64,000 nucleotides of DNA. Origin: an uncultured Polaribacter sp. Lineage in GTDB: Bacteria; Bacteroidota; Bacteroidia; Flavobacteriales; Flavobacteriaceae. Position numbers and translations under genes: made by a program. The stretch lies in NCBI GenBank assembly GCA_943787375.1, contig CALSME010000002.1:124001-188000 (forward strand), in the 5' to 3' direction. The notes under the pieces were generated by a model. It searched no databases and was not told the origin of the DNA. It saw only the letters and a list, made by a program, of their open reading frames with translations. Positions 1 to 9,607 of this stretch are shown piece by piece; position 1 is the stretch's first letter; each line of letters begins with the position of its first letter.

Positions 1-209
1 TGAGCAGAAACGATGTCGATCAAGGACATATTTCTTTGCATCCCGCTGGAATTCCTCACGGCCCCCACCCGGGAGCAACTGAGCGTAGTATTGGACATAC
101 AAAAACAGAAGAATTGGCGGTAATGGTAGACACATTTAAACCCCTACAAGTAACTGAAGAAGCGATGAAAATTGCCGATGAAGACTACTATAAGTCTTGG
201 CTGGAGTAA
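1..209 (+). CDS. hmgA: Homogentisate 1,2-dioxygenase, C-terminal fragment (cut by window edge)
   Basis: Only the last 68 codons are present, read in frame from base 3 to a TAA at 207-209. The fragment carries the SLHPAGIPHGPHPG stretch typical of the iron-binding cupin region near the C-terminus of homogentisate dioxygenase, followed by the ELAVMVDTF segment and a short tail. The enzyme opens the ring of homogentisate to maleylacetoacetate in tyrosine and phenylalanine degradation. The next gene makes its substrate, so the two probably form one unit. The missing N-terminus is due to the window edge, not to damage. Confidence 0.9.
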   Translation, partial: SRNDVDQGHISLHPAGIPHGPHPGATERSIGHTKTEELAVMVDTFKPLQVTEEAMKIADEDYYKSWLE

Positions 210-334
210 AAAAATATAAATACAAGTTGAAGAAGGAATAAAAGCGTTTAAAAAAATGACAATGGTTTTTCAAAATAAAGTCCAATCCATTTTTTCACTC
301 TTCTCTATACTTTCTAAACAAATATAAAATAAAG

Positions 335-1498
335 ATGAGTACAAAAGAAATAAAATCAGTCAACTACGGATTAGAAAAAATATTTGCGGGCGCACAAGAT
401 TTTCTTCCTTTATTAGGAACCGATTATGTAGAGTTTTACGTAGGAAATGCAAAACAAGCAGCACATTTTTACAAAACTGCATTTGGTTTTCAATCCTATG
501 CGTATCGTGGATTAGAAACAGGATCTAAAAATGCTGTGAGCTACGTGTTGACGCAAGATAAAATAAAACTGGTATTGACAACGCCATTAAATAGCAAATC
601 ACCCATTAACGATCACATTGTAAAACATGGAGACGGGGTGAAAGTGATTGCACTTTGGGTAGAAGATGCCAGAAAAGCCTATGAAGAAACCACATCTAGG
701 GGTGCAAAATCCTACATGGAACCAACCGTAGAATCCGATGAACATGGAGCGGTTGTAAGAGCAGGGATCTACACCTATGGGGAAACCGTTCATCTCTTTG
801 TAGAACGTAAAAATTACAAGGGCGTATTTTTGCCAGGTTTTCAAAAATGGGAATCCGCCTACAATCCGCCAGCAGCAGGTTTAAAATACATTGACCACAT
901 GGTGGGAAATGTGGGGTGGAACCAAATGGATATATGGGTAAAATGGTATGAAGATGTAATGGGATTTGAGAATTTCTTATCCTTTGATGACAAGCAAATT
1001 CACACAGAATATTCAGCCTTAATGAGTAAGGTAATGTCGAATGGAAATGGGCGAATTAAATTTCCTATTAACGAACCCGCGAAAGCAGCAAAACGCTCTC
1101 AAATTGAAGAATATTTAGATTTTTATGAAGGAGCGGGTGTGCAACATATTGCCGTTGCAACCGATGACATCATAAAAACAGTAAGTCAATTAAAAGCAAA
1201 TGGTGTAGAATTTTTATCAACACCTCCCGAAGAATACTATCGATCTGTTCCTGGAAGATTGGAAGAATTTAGTCATGAATTAAGAGAGGATATCGAAAAA
1301 TTAAAAGGGTTAGGCATTATGATTGATGCCGATGAAGAGGGGTATTTATTACAAATTTTCACAAAACCAATTGAAGACAGGCCAACCTTGTTTTTCGAAG
1401 TCATTCAAAGAATGGGCGCCAGAGGTTTTGGTGCAGGAAATTTTAAAGCCCTTTTTGAATCGATTGAAAGAGAACAAGCAAAAAGAGGCACATTGTAA
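335..1498 (+). CDS. hppD: 4-Hydroxyphenylpyruvate dioxygenase
   Basis: A 387-residue protein of normal family length that converts 4-hydroxyphenylpyruvate to homogentisate. It has two vicinal-oxygen-chelate halves, the first beginning near residue 28 (LLGTDYVEFYVG) and the catalytic one near 185. The expected iron ligands are visible as H188 (YIDHMVGN), H271 (GVQHIAVA) and E355 (FFEVIQR), followed by the conserved GARGFGAGNFKALFESIE tail. It lies 125 bases after hmgA on the same strand, so two consecutive tyrosine-degradation enzymes are adjacent. A perfect palindrome just downstream probably terminates the transcript. The ATG start fits the usual N-terminus. Confidence 0.97.
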   Translation: MSTKEIKSVNYGLEKIFAGAQDFLPLLGTDYVEFYVGNAKQAAHFYKTAFGFQSYAYRGLETGSKNAVSYVLTQDKIKLVLTTPLNSKSPINDHIVKHGDGVKVIALWVEDARKAYEETTSRGAKSYMEPTVESDEHGAVVRAGIYTYGETVHLFVERKNYKGVFLPGFQKWESAYNPPAAGLKYIDHMVGNVGWNQMDIWVKWYEDVMGFENFLSFDDKQIHTEYSALMSKVMSNGNGRIKFPINEPAKAAKRSQIEEYLDFYEGAGVQHIAVATDDIIKTVSQLKANGVEFLSTPPEEYYRSVPGRLEEFSHELREDIEKLKGLGIMIDADEEGYLLQIFTKPIEDRPTLFFEVIQRMGARGFGAGNFKALFESIEREQAKRGTL

Positions 1499-1505
1499 AA
1501 AACAC

Positions 1506-1540
1506 AATCCCATAAACAACTAGTTGTTTATGGGATTTTA
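1506..1540 (+). terminator. Perfect 32-base palindrome, likely terminator of hppD
   Basis: Bases 1506-1537 read the same on both strands: two 16-base arms meet at CTAG with no spacer, and a short run of T follows (1536-1539). It lies 7 bases after the hppD stop and before kynA. As RNA it would form a long hairpin with a tight loop, as expected of an intrinsic terminator. The zero-spacer symmetry is unusual, and a protein-binding role is not excluded. Confidence 0.6.
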
Positions 1541-1642
1541 AAAGAATACGAATGAAGCATCTAAACATTAAATCACCTTTCTCATAAATTCACTTTCAAA
1601 CAAGTAAGTGCATAAATGAAATTTTAACTAAAAAAAAGAAAA

Positions 1643-2566
1643 ATGAGTAAAGATGAAATATTAAAGGCCATCGAGGAAAAATATGACAAACTTGGGGTTC
1701 CGTTAGACGCCATGTTAGAGGGTTTGTTGTGGAGTACTCCAATCACTTATTGGGATTATATCCAGACAGACGCATTGTTGGGCTTGCAAACTCCAAGAAC
1801 AAATCAACCCGATGAAATGGTATTTATTATGTATCATCAAGTCAATGAGTTATTGTTTAAAATGGTTTTATGGGAAATTGATCAAGTTGCAAAAAAGACC
1901 GAAGTTTCCGCAGAAAAATTTGCAATGCATCTCAACAGAATAAGTCGGTATTTTGACATGCTAAGCAGTTCTTTTACCGTTATGGCAGATGGAATGGAGC
2001 AAGCACAATATTTAAAGTTCAGGAATACATTAACACCAGCAAGTGGTTTTCAATCTGCACAATATCGAAAAATTGAATTTGCTTCTACAGAGTTAATTCA
2101 TTTAATCGATGTGCGATATCGAGATACAATAGACCGAAATTCCTCCTTTAAAAATGCCTATGACCATTTATATTGGCAAGCTGCAGGTATAAATCATAAA
2201 ACAGGAAAAAAATCAACCCTAATCAATTTATTTGACAAAAAGTATTTGGGAGACTTTATTGATTTTATGGAAGATTATAACGAAATTAATTTATCTAAAA
2301 AATTCAAACAACTTCCAAAAGAAGTTCAACAAAACGAAGAATTAATTCAAGCAATGCGTCATTACGATCATACCGTAAACGTAAAGTGGGTGCTAGCACA
2401 CTACAATGCCGCAGGCAAATATCTCGGTGGGAAAGACAAAGATTTAGAAGCAACTGGAGGGAGTAGTTGGCGGAAATACTTACATCCAAAATTCCAACGT
2501 AGAATTTTTTATCCGTATCTATGGTCTGAGGAAGAGTTGAAAAATTGGGGAACTGATTCACAATAA
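1643..2566 (+). CDS. kynA: Tryptophan 2,3-dioxygenase
   Basis: A 307-residue cytosolic heme enzyme that opens the indole ring of L-tryptophan to N-formylkynurenine, the first step of the kynurenine pathway. The segment FIMYHQVNELLFKMVLWEID near residue 60 matches the family's conserved substrate-site helix with its active-site His. The C-terminal WVLAHYNAAGKYLG and TGGSSWRKYL segments match the heme-ligand and substrate-binding loops, with a few extra residues between them relative to the human enzyme. It starts about 140 bases after hppD, extending the aromatic amino acid catabolism theme. No other kynurenine-pathway genes lie in the window. Confidence 0.9.
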   Translation: MSKDEILKAIEEKYDKLGVPLDAMLEGLLWSTPITYWDYIQTDALLGLQTPRTNQPDEMVFIMYHQVNELLFKMVLWEIDQVAKKTEVSAEKFAMHLNRISRYFDMLSSSFTVMADGMEQAQYLKFRNTLTPASGFQSAQYRKIEFASTELIHLIDVRYRDTIDRNSSFKNAYDHLYWQAAGINHKTGKKSTLINLFDKKYLGDFIDFMEDYNEINLSKKFKQLPKEVQQNEELIQAMRHYDHTVNVKWVLAHYNAAGKYLGGKDKDLEATGGSSWRKYLHPKFQRRIFYPYLWSEEELKNWGTDSQ

Positions 2567-2636
2567 GTTCATTAAAAATTACTTTTATAATTTTTGTAAC
2601 ATGATTTGTCAATCCTTTTTTATATGTTTGAAATCC

Positions 2637-3425
2637 ATGAAAAAAAGAACCCTCTTATTTGCACTGTTTTTTTTAACCCTTGCGACTTTTAGTCAAGAAA
2701 TTAGTCCAGAAAAAAACACGGTCTTTAAAAACGGAGAATGGCTTCGTTATAAAATGAGCTATAGCGGCTGGATGCGTGCCGGAACTGCAGTTTTAAAACT
2801 AGAGGAAAAGGAACTTAATGGTAAAAAAGTTTTGCATGCAACTGGAACTGGCTGGACTTCTGGAATGATTAAGTGGTTCTTTAAAGTAGATGACACCTAT
2901 GAAAGTTACTTTGATAAAGAAATTATAAAACCCTACTTTTTCAAACGAAAAATAGACGAAGGTGGCTACAAAAAAAACAGAAACACCACGTTTAATTACA
3001 AAACAAAAAAAGCCCTCGTTCAAGATTTTATCAAGAAAAAAGATACGTCGATTACATTTTCAGAAGTGCAAGACATGCTCTCTTCTTTTTATTATTTAAG
3101 AAATCAGAACGTTGATACCTTAAAAAAAGGAGAGGAAATTAGTATTGACATGTTTTTAGACTCACAAATCTATCCGTTTAAACTTCGTTTTTTAGGAAAA
3201 GAAACTCTAAAAACAAAAGTCGGAAAGGTAAAAACTTTAAAATTTAGACCTTTGGTTCAGGCTGGTAGAATATTTAAAGCGCAAGAAAGTGTTACGATTT
3301 GGATTACTGCAGATAAAAACAAAATTCCAATTAAAATGAAGGCCAACCTATCCGTGGGTTCATTAAGAGCCGACTTAGAGGCTTATAAAGGTTTGGCGAA
3401 TTCATTTGAAAAAGTTTTTAATTAA
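2637..3425 (+). CDS. DUF3108-family secreted protein
   Basis: A protein of about 262 residues of unknown function. It begins with a signal peptide (MKKRTLLFALFFLTLATFSQ) and continues as a beta-rich domain resembling DUF3108. I chose the ATG at 2637: the in-frame ATG at 2601 would put twelve extra residues (MICQSFFICLKS) before a clean signal peptide. The family is predicted to be periplasmic or outer-membrane-associated. It lies between kynA and an M23 peptidase on the same strand, so an envelope role is reasonable but unproven. Confidence 0.75.
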   Translation: MKKRTLLFALFFLTLATFSQEISPEKNTVFKNGEWLRYKMSYSGWMRAGTAVLKLEEKELNGKKVLHATGTGWTSGMIKWFFKVDDTYESYFDKEIIKPYFFKRKIDEGGYKKNRNTTFNYKTKKALVQDFIKKKDTSITFSEVQDMLSSFYYLRNQNVDTLKKGEEISIDMFLDSQIYPFKLRFLGKETLKTKVGKVKTLKFRPLVQAGRIFKAQESVTIWITADKNKIPIKMKANLSVGSLRADLEAYKGLANSFEKVFN

Positions 3426-3501
3426 ATTCTTTCTCTAAATCGCTACGAAACCGTTCACTTAACTTCGTGAAATTCATTAAAAAATTACTGCATTTTATTT
3501 G

Positions 3502-3509
3502 TACTTTTG
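3502..3509 (+). promoter_or_regulatory. Candidate -7 box for the M23 peptidase gene
   Basis: TACTTTTG matches the Bacteroidota -7 consensus TAnnTTTG and ends 14 bases before the ATG at 3524. This implies a very short leader. No well-spaced -33 TTG box is evident. Confidence 0.45.
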
Positions 3510-3523
3510 GTGTCAATTGAAAT

Positions 3524-4813
3524 ATGACCTTTAAAATTCGTTTCTTGAAAAAACTATTTAGCCTTATCTTTCTTTTTTCTTTGATACTTTCGTGTACTAC
3601 AAAAGAAGAAAAATCCGTTAAAAAAATGATAGTGCCTCCCGTAATCATTAAAGAATACGGATATGTATTGAATGATTATAAGGTGATAAAAGATACGATA
3701 AAAAGTGGTGAAAGCTTTGGAATCATCCTAGACAGACATCATGTGATGTACCCTACAATCAATAAAATTGCACGTACTATAAAAGAAACTTTCGATGTAA
3801 GAAGGGTGCGTGCAGGAAAACCATATACAATCTTAGCACACAAAGATTCTACAGAAAAAGCACAGGTTTTTATTTACAACCATGACAAAATCAATGCAAC
3901 AATTGTAGCATTTACAGACTCCACAGTTACGGCGCATCGCTATAAAAAACCGATTAAAATTGTAGAAAAAGAAATTGGTGGAAAAATATTTTCAAGTTTG
4001 TCTGTGACTATGGACAGCCTTCATGTAAATCCGGGATTGACAAATACAATTGCAGATGACATTTATGCCTGGACATTGGATTTTTATAAACTCCAAAAGG
4101 GAGATGAGTTCAAACTCGTTTATGAAGAGAAATACATCAATGATACCGTATTTGCAGGTTTCGGAAATGTTAAATCCGCCGTTTTTAAACATAAAAACAG
4201 GAATTTTTACGCTTTTCGCTTTTTAGCCGATAGCACAAAAGGACTGGTAGACTATTATGACGATGAAGGTAAAATATTGAGGCGTCAGTTTTTAAAATCA
4301 CCCATAAAATTTGGCTCCAGAATCTCTTCTCCTTATAATCTGAAAAGAAGAATTAGACACTATGGCTATCGTGTAAAGCCCCACAAAGGAACCGATTTTG
4401 CAGCAAGAGAAGGAACGCCCATTATGGCAACTGCTAGTGGAACCGTTACTGAGTCTACCCAAAAAGGTGGGAATGGGAAGTATGTAAAAATTAGACATAA
4501 TAACACCTACGAAACCCAATACCTTCATATGAGAAGACGAAATGTAAAAAAAGGACAATTCGTAAAACAAGGAGACATTATTGGATGGGTAGGAAGAACA
4601 GGAAGTACAGAGGGCAGACATGTGTGTTATCGTTTTTGGAAAAACGGCAGACAAGTAGATCCTTTCAAACAAAAACTCCCTGCTGCAAAGCCTCTAAAAG
4701 AAAGCATTAAAACAAAATACTTGGCGTTTATTAAAACACCTAAAACAAGATTAGACAATATAGAAATCACTGAAACAAAAAGTGAATCAGCAGAGATAAT
4801 TGCTGAAAATTAA
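3524..4813 (+). CDS. M23-family peptidoglycan endopeptidase lipoprotein
   Basis: A 429-residue predicted lipoprotein (hydrophobic leader, then LILSC with Cys24) carrying a C-terminal LytM/M23 domain from about residue 260. M23 enzymes cut peptide cross-links in peptidoglycan. The HxxxD zinc motif is present (H287 and D291 in PHKGTDFAA), as is H335 in QYLHMRR. The usual terminal HxH appears as H366-V-C368 in GRHVCYRFW, so the second His, normally a zinc ligand, is Cys. I recall this HVCYRF variant from other Bacteroidota peptidases, so it is probably functional. A 9-base gap separates it from pgi. Confidence 0.88.
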   Translation: MTFKIRFLKKLFSLIFLFSLILSCTTKEEKSVKKMIVPPVIIKEYGYVLNDYKVIKDTIKSGESFGIILDRHHVMYPTINKIARTIKETFDVRRVRAGKPYTILAHKDSTEKAQVFIYNHDKINATIVAFTDSTVTAHRYKKPIKIVEKEIGGKIFSSLSVTMDSLHVNPGLTNTIADDIYAWTLDFYKLQKGDEFKLVYEEKYINDTVFAGFGNVKSAVFKHKNRNFYAFRFLADSTKGLVDYYDDEGKILRRQFLKSPIKFGSRISSPYNLKRRIRHYGYRVKPHKGTDFAAREGTPIMATASGTVTESTQKGGNGKYVKIRHNNTYETQYLHMRRRNVKKGQFVKQGDIIGWVGRTGSTEGRHVCYRFWKNGRQVDPFKQKLPAAKPLKESIKTKYLAFIKTPKTRLDNIEITETKSESAEIIAEN

Positions 4814-4822
4814 AAAATAAAT

Positions 4823-6403
4823 ATGGCTTTAAAAAACATTAACCCAACCACTACAAAGGCTTGGAAAGACTTATCAGATCACTTTAATGAAATTGAAAAA
4901 ACAACTCTTAAAGAACTTCACCTAGATAAAAATAGGCAAGCGGAGTTCTCTATCCAAAATGAAGATGTTCTTGTCGATTTTTCAAAGAATAGAATCACCA
5001 AAAAAACCTTAGCTCTTTTAGTTGCTTTGGCAAATGAAGTAGATTTAAAAGACGCAATTGAAAAACAATATACTGGTGCAGTTATCAATGCAACAGAAGG
5101 CAGAGAAGTTTTGCACACCGCACTAAGAAGCACTTCCGATGAGCCTGTGTTTGTAAATGACAAAAACATAAAACCTCAGATTCAAACTGCTTTGCGAAAA
5201 ATTAAAAGTTTTAGTAATAAAGTGATTTCTGGAAAATGGAAAGGATTTACAGGCAAAGCAATCACAGATATTGTAAACATTGGTATTGGAGGTTCTGATC
5301 TTGGACCAGACATGGTTGTCGAATCATTAAAGTTCTACAAAAATCATTTGAATACCCATTTTGTATCAAATATTGATGGGGATCATGTTTCTGAAATCAT
5401 CAAACACCTAGACCCAGAAACCACCTTGTTTGTCATTGTTTCTAAAACCTTTACAACACAAGAAACAATTACAAATGCCAATACAATTAAAGATTGGTTT
5501 TTGTCGCAAAAAAAATGCCCTGCAACTATTTTTGATGTCGCAAAACATTTTGTTGCCGTGTCTACAAACTTAAAATCTGTGGAAGATTTCGGGATCGATA
5601 AAGCCAATATTTTCCCAATGTGGAATTGGGTTGGAGGTCGTTTTTCTCTATGGTCAGCTGTGGGAATATCCATTAGTTTATCTGTCGGTTTCTCGAACTT
5701 TAAAGCGCTTTTAAACGGTGCCGAAGAAATGGACCTTCATTTTAAGAATGAAGAGTTTGATAAAAACATCCCCGTAATCTTAGCCTTAATTAGTATTTGG
5801 TACAATAATTTTCACAAAGCAGAAACCGAAGCCATTTTACCATACACACAATATTTAACAAAATTATCTGCCTATTTACAACAAGCCATTATGGAAAGTA
5901 ATGGAAAGAGCGTCGATCGAAATGGAGATCGCGTCAACTACCAAACAGGCACCGTTGTTTGGGGAAGTACTGGAACCAATATGCAGCATGCATTTATGCA
6001 GTTGGTTCACCAAGGAACCAAGTTAATTCCGTGTGATTTTATTGGGTATAAAGAATCGTTGTATGGGCTTTCGGATCATCATCAGAAATTAATGGCCAAC
6101 TACAATGCACAAATGGAGGCGTTGGCTTTTGGGAAAACAAAAGAAGAAGTCCATTTAGAATTAAAGTTTTCTGGAGATCAAGATCAAATAGCAACCCTAC
6201 TCCCTTTCAAAGTTTTTGAAGGAAACAATCCAAGCACCCGTATTTTGTTTGATAAGTTAACGCCAAAATCTTTGGGGAAACTCATTGCCATGTACGAACA
6301 CAAAATTTTTGTACAAGGAATTCTTTGGAACATCTACAGCTACGATCAATTTGGCGTTGAACTTGGGAAGGAATTGGCAAAAAAACTGCTAAATAAATTG
6401 TAA
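4823..6403 (+). CDS. pgi: Glucose-6-phosphate isomerase
   Basis: A 526-residue enzyme interconverting glucose 6-phosphate and fructose 6-phosphate. Diagnostic segments include GIGGSDLGP near residue 155, the signature [11 protein letters not shown] near 270, the active-site ESNGKSVDR near 355, and a C-terminal [19 protein letters not shown]. It follows the M23 gene by 9 bases, so the two are probably co-transcribed. The last 145 bases of the gene occur again, almost unchanged, at 9409-9553 in front of the second TonB receptor, showing that its 3' end was duplicated. The copy here is complete and looks functional. Confidence 0.97.
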   Translation: MALKNINPTTTKAWKDLSDHFNEIEKTTLKELHLDKNRQAEFSIQNEDVLVDFSKNRITKKTLALLVALANEVDLKDAIEKQYTGAVINATEGREVLHTALRSTSDEPVFVNDKNIKPQIQTALRKIKSFSNKVISGKWKGFTGKAITDIVNIGIGGSDLGPDMVVESLKFYKNHLNTHFVSNIDGDHVSEIIKHLDPETTLFVIVSKTFTTQETITNANTIKDWFLSQKKCPATIFDVAKHFVAVSTNLKSVEDFGIDKANIFPMWNWVGGRFSLWSAVGISISLSVGFSNFKALLNGAEEMDLHFKNEEFDKNIPVILALISIWYNNFHKAETEAILPYTQYLTKLSAYLQQAIMESNGKSVDRNGDRVNYQTGTVVWGSTGTNMQHAFMQLVHQGTKLIPCDFIGYKESLYGLSDHHQKLMANYNAQMEALAFGKTKEEVHLELKFSGDQDQIATLLPFKVFEGNNPSTRILFDKLTPKSLGKLIAMYEHKIFVQGILWNIYSYDQFGVELGKELAKKLLNKL

Positions 6404-6593
6404 GAGGTTCTTTTTTACAAAAACAACCTATGTTAATAAAATTGTTAACATTTTGTAATCATCGTTTTATCTAAAAGCTGAATTTTATATACTTTTAAGT
6501 GTCTTAATTTCTTGTTCAACTAACATTAAGTTTGAGATGTCGTCTTCCAATAGTTGGTGGATTTGAAAATCACTTAACCTCTAAAATTTAGCA

Positions 6594-9302
6594 ATGAAAA
6601 ATTTAAAAAATGTATTGTTTCTCGTAATGTTTTTTGCAACTGCAATGATCATTGGACAAACTAAAGTTTCAGGAACAATTGTAGACGAAAACAACCAACC
6701 CCTACCCGGGACAAGTATTCTCGAAAAAGGGACAACTAACGGAACCGAAACAGATTTTGACGGAAAATTTATATTGAACGCTCAATCAAATTCAGGAATT
6801 TTAGTAATTTCTTACATCGGGTACAAATCGATGGAAGTTTCTTTTTCGCCATCTAAAACAGACATAGGTTTGGTCCAGCTATTTGATGATACAAATGCGT
6901 TGGATGAAATAATCATAAAAGGTATTGTAGATGTTGCAAAAAATAGAGAAACACCTGTAGCAGTTTCAACGATTAAAGCTGCAGAAATAGAAGATAAATT
7001 AGGTTCTCAAGAGTTTCCAGAAATTCTAAATAATACACCATCCGTTTATGCGACTAAATCAGGAGGAGGTTTTGGAGATGCTCGCATTGAAATTAGAGGT
7101 TTCTCTCAAGAAAACATTGCTGTATTGATTAATGGTGTTCCTGTAAATGATATGGAAAACAGTCGTGTTTACTGGTCTAATTGGGCTGGTTTGTCAGATG
7201 TAACAACTGCAATTCAAGTACAAAGAGGTTTAGGTTCTTCTAAGCTTGCAATTTCATCAGTTGGTGGTACAATAAATATTCTAACCAAAACTACAGATAA
7301 GCAAGAAGGTGGATCCTTTATTTCTTCTATTGGAAATGACGGCTTTCTAAAAACAGTAGCTTCTTATTCAACAGGTAAAAAAGAAAACGGTTTTGCTGCT
7401 TCATTCTTATTAAGTAGAACTACAGGGGGTGGATATGTAACAGGTACCGAATTTGAAGGATATAATTACTTTATTGGATTAGGATAGGAGTTCAATGAAA
7501 ATCATGACCTTCAATTTATGTTGACTGGAGCTCCACAAGCACATAATCAAAGAACGACCAGTTTTTACAATATGGCTACTTTGGGTAATTATTTACAATA
7601 TGGAGAGAAATACAACTACAATCATGGATACTTAAACGGGAAGGAATATAACTGGAGACGAAATTTTTATCATAAGCCAATCACTTCTGTAAACTGGAAT
7701 TGGGACATTAACGAAACCTCATCATTATCAACGTCCGCTTATATTTCTTTTGGGCGTGGAGGTGGAACTGGAGATATAGGAAGATTGCCGGGATATAAGT
7801 TTGCCTCAAGTTCCATCTATAGAAATCCTGTTAATGGTCTAGTAATGTGGGATGATATTGTAAAATACAATCAAGGAGAGACAGTTACATTTTCAGATGG
7901 AAATCAATATACCAGACCAAATGATGGCGGAATAAATGACGCCAAAGATAACGGATTAACTAGAAGAGCTTCTATTAACTCTCACAATTGGTTTGGGTTA
8001 TTATCTAATTATAGTTTAGAATTAAATCAAAATTTAACCTTAGATTTTGGGATTGATCTCCGATCTTATACAGGAATTCACTACCGAAGAATAGATGATC
8101 TTTTAGGCGCAAACGGTTACATCGATAGTGACAATATTAATAATCCTTCCAACCAGTTAACAGCAACTTATGGATCTGATTTAAGTGATTTAATAAACGT
8201 TTTTAAAAGCACAAATGAGGAAGAAAAAATTGATTATCACAATGATGGGAAAGTACGTTGGTTTGGAGCTTTTACTCAATTAGAATATAAAAATGATAAT
8301 ATTTCTGGATTTATCCAAGGAGGACTTTCGCAACAAGGGTTCAAAAGGATAGACTATTTTAATTACCTAAACTCTGACCCATTACAAGAAACCGATTGGC
8401 AAAATATTATGGGAGGAAATATAAAGGGGGGATTAAATTGGAATATTAATGACGAACAAAATATTTTTGCGAATGCTGGCTACTATTCTAAACAACCTTT
8501 CTTTGATGCAGTATTTTTGAATTATAAAAATGATATTAATCTTGATACAAAAAACGAAAAAATAATCGGTCTTGAATTAGGTTATGGCTTTCAAATAGAA
8601 AAATTTAAAGCGAATGTAAATTTATATCGAACAGAATGGCGAGATCGTTTTGTAAGAATTGGATATCAAAATAGTGCAGGAGATGAAGGGAATGCACAAT
8701 TAAATGGGATTAAACAAATCCATTTTGGCTCTGAATTTGAATTTACATTTGATGCAAGTGATAAAATTCGTTTTTTAGGAACTTTTTCCTATGGTAATTG
8801 GACATATAAAGGAAAAATTACAGGAAATGCTTTCGATGAAAATCAAAACCAAATTGGCATAGTAGATTTAGATGTAAATAATGTAAAGGTTGGTAATTCT
8901 CCTCAATCTATTAGTAGAATTGGAATTGAATTAAAACCATTTAACAGCTTTAAAATTGATTATAATCTAAGATATAACACTAGGCTGTACTCCGCTTTAG
9001 TAATCGGTGATGATCTAGATGGTAGTGATGCGACAAGCCTGAACCCCGCAATTAAACTTCCAGGGTATTCAGTATCTGACTTGGGTGTTTCATATAGATG
9101 GCTCTTAAATAAAGATCGAAAAAATTCTTTGAAATTAAGAATAAACCTAAATAACGTATTCGATAAAAAATATATAGCTGAATCTGCTACAAATTACGCT
9201 GTAAGACCTGGTGAAAAAACCTATAAAGGTATTAGTACCGGAAATAAAGTGTTTTTCGGTTTTGGAAGAACTTGGAATGCTTCTGTAAAATATAGTTTCT
9301 AA
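6594..9302 (+). pseudogene. TonB-dependent receptor 1, interrupted by one in-frame TAG
   Basis: The reading frame spans 902 sense positions plus the final stop but contains a TAG at 7485-7487 (codon 298). Both sides are in the same frame, and the sequence after the stop (EFNENHDLQFMLTGAPQ) continues the alignment with receptors 2 and 3. Receptor 3 has Lys at that position (SKEINENH). The part before the stop encodes a signal peptide, a carboxypeptidase-regulatory-like domain (about residues 23-95), a TonB-box-like DEIIIKG and the plug. The part after encodes the barrel, ending in a terminal Phe (SVKYSF). The lesion removes the barrel; restart at the ATG at 7518 would lack signal peptide and plug. 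A sequencing error, or readthrough, cannot be excluded. Confidence 0.85.
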
Positions 9303-9323
9303 AGAAACAACTTTCTAAATTCT

Positions 9324-9352
9324 AAAAACCACCTTTTTAAGGTGGTTTTTTT
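9324..9352 (+). terminator. Intrinsic terminator after TonB receptor 1
   Basis: Twelve-base arms (AAAAACCACCTT and its complement) flank a three-base loop and are followed by T. It lies 21 bases after the receptor stop. Its ACCACC/GGTGGT core recurs in the terminators at 12232 and 16324. Confidence 0.8.
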
Positions 9353-9376
9353 CTCAAATTTACACGTAGTATTTAA

Positions 9377-9553
<177 letters not shown>

Positions 9554-9577
9554 AATTAACATTTGCAGTTTTTTTTC

Positions 9578-9585
9578 TATATTTG
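9578..9585 (+). promoter_or_regulatory. Candidate -7 box for TonB receptor 2
   Basis: TATATTTG matches TAnnTTTG and lies 22 bases before the ATG at 9608. It is just downstream of the pgi remnant, so receptor 2 appears to have its own promoter. A TTG at 9563-9565 is closer than the normal -33 spacing. Confidence 0.45.
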
Positions 9586-9607
9586 AACAAACTAAACTTT
9601 ATATATA

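Noticed and set aside
6594..9302. Frameshift in TonB receptor 1
   Set aside because: Both open halves are in the same frame, so the break is a single stop codon and not an insertion or deletion.
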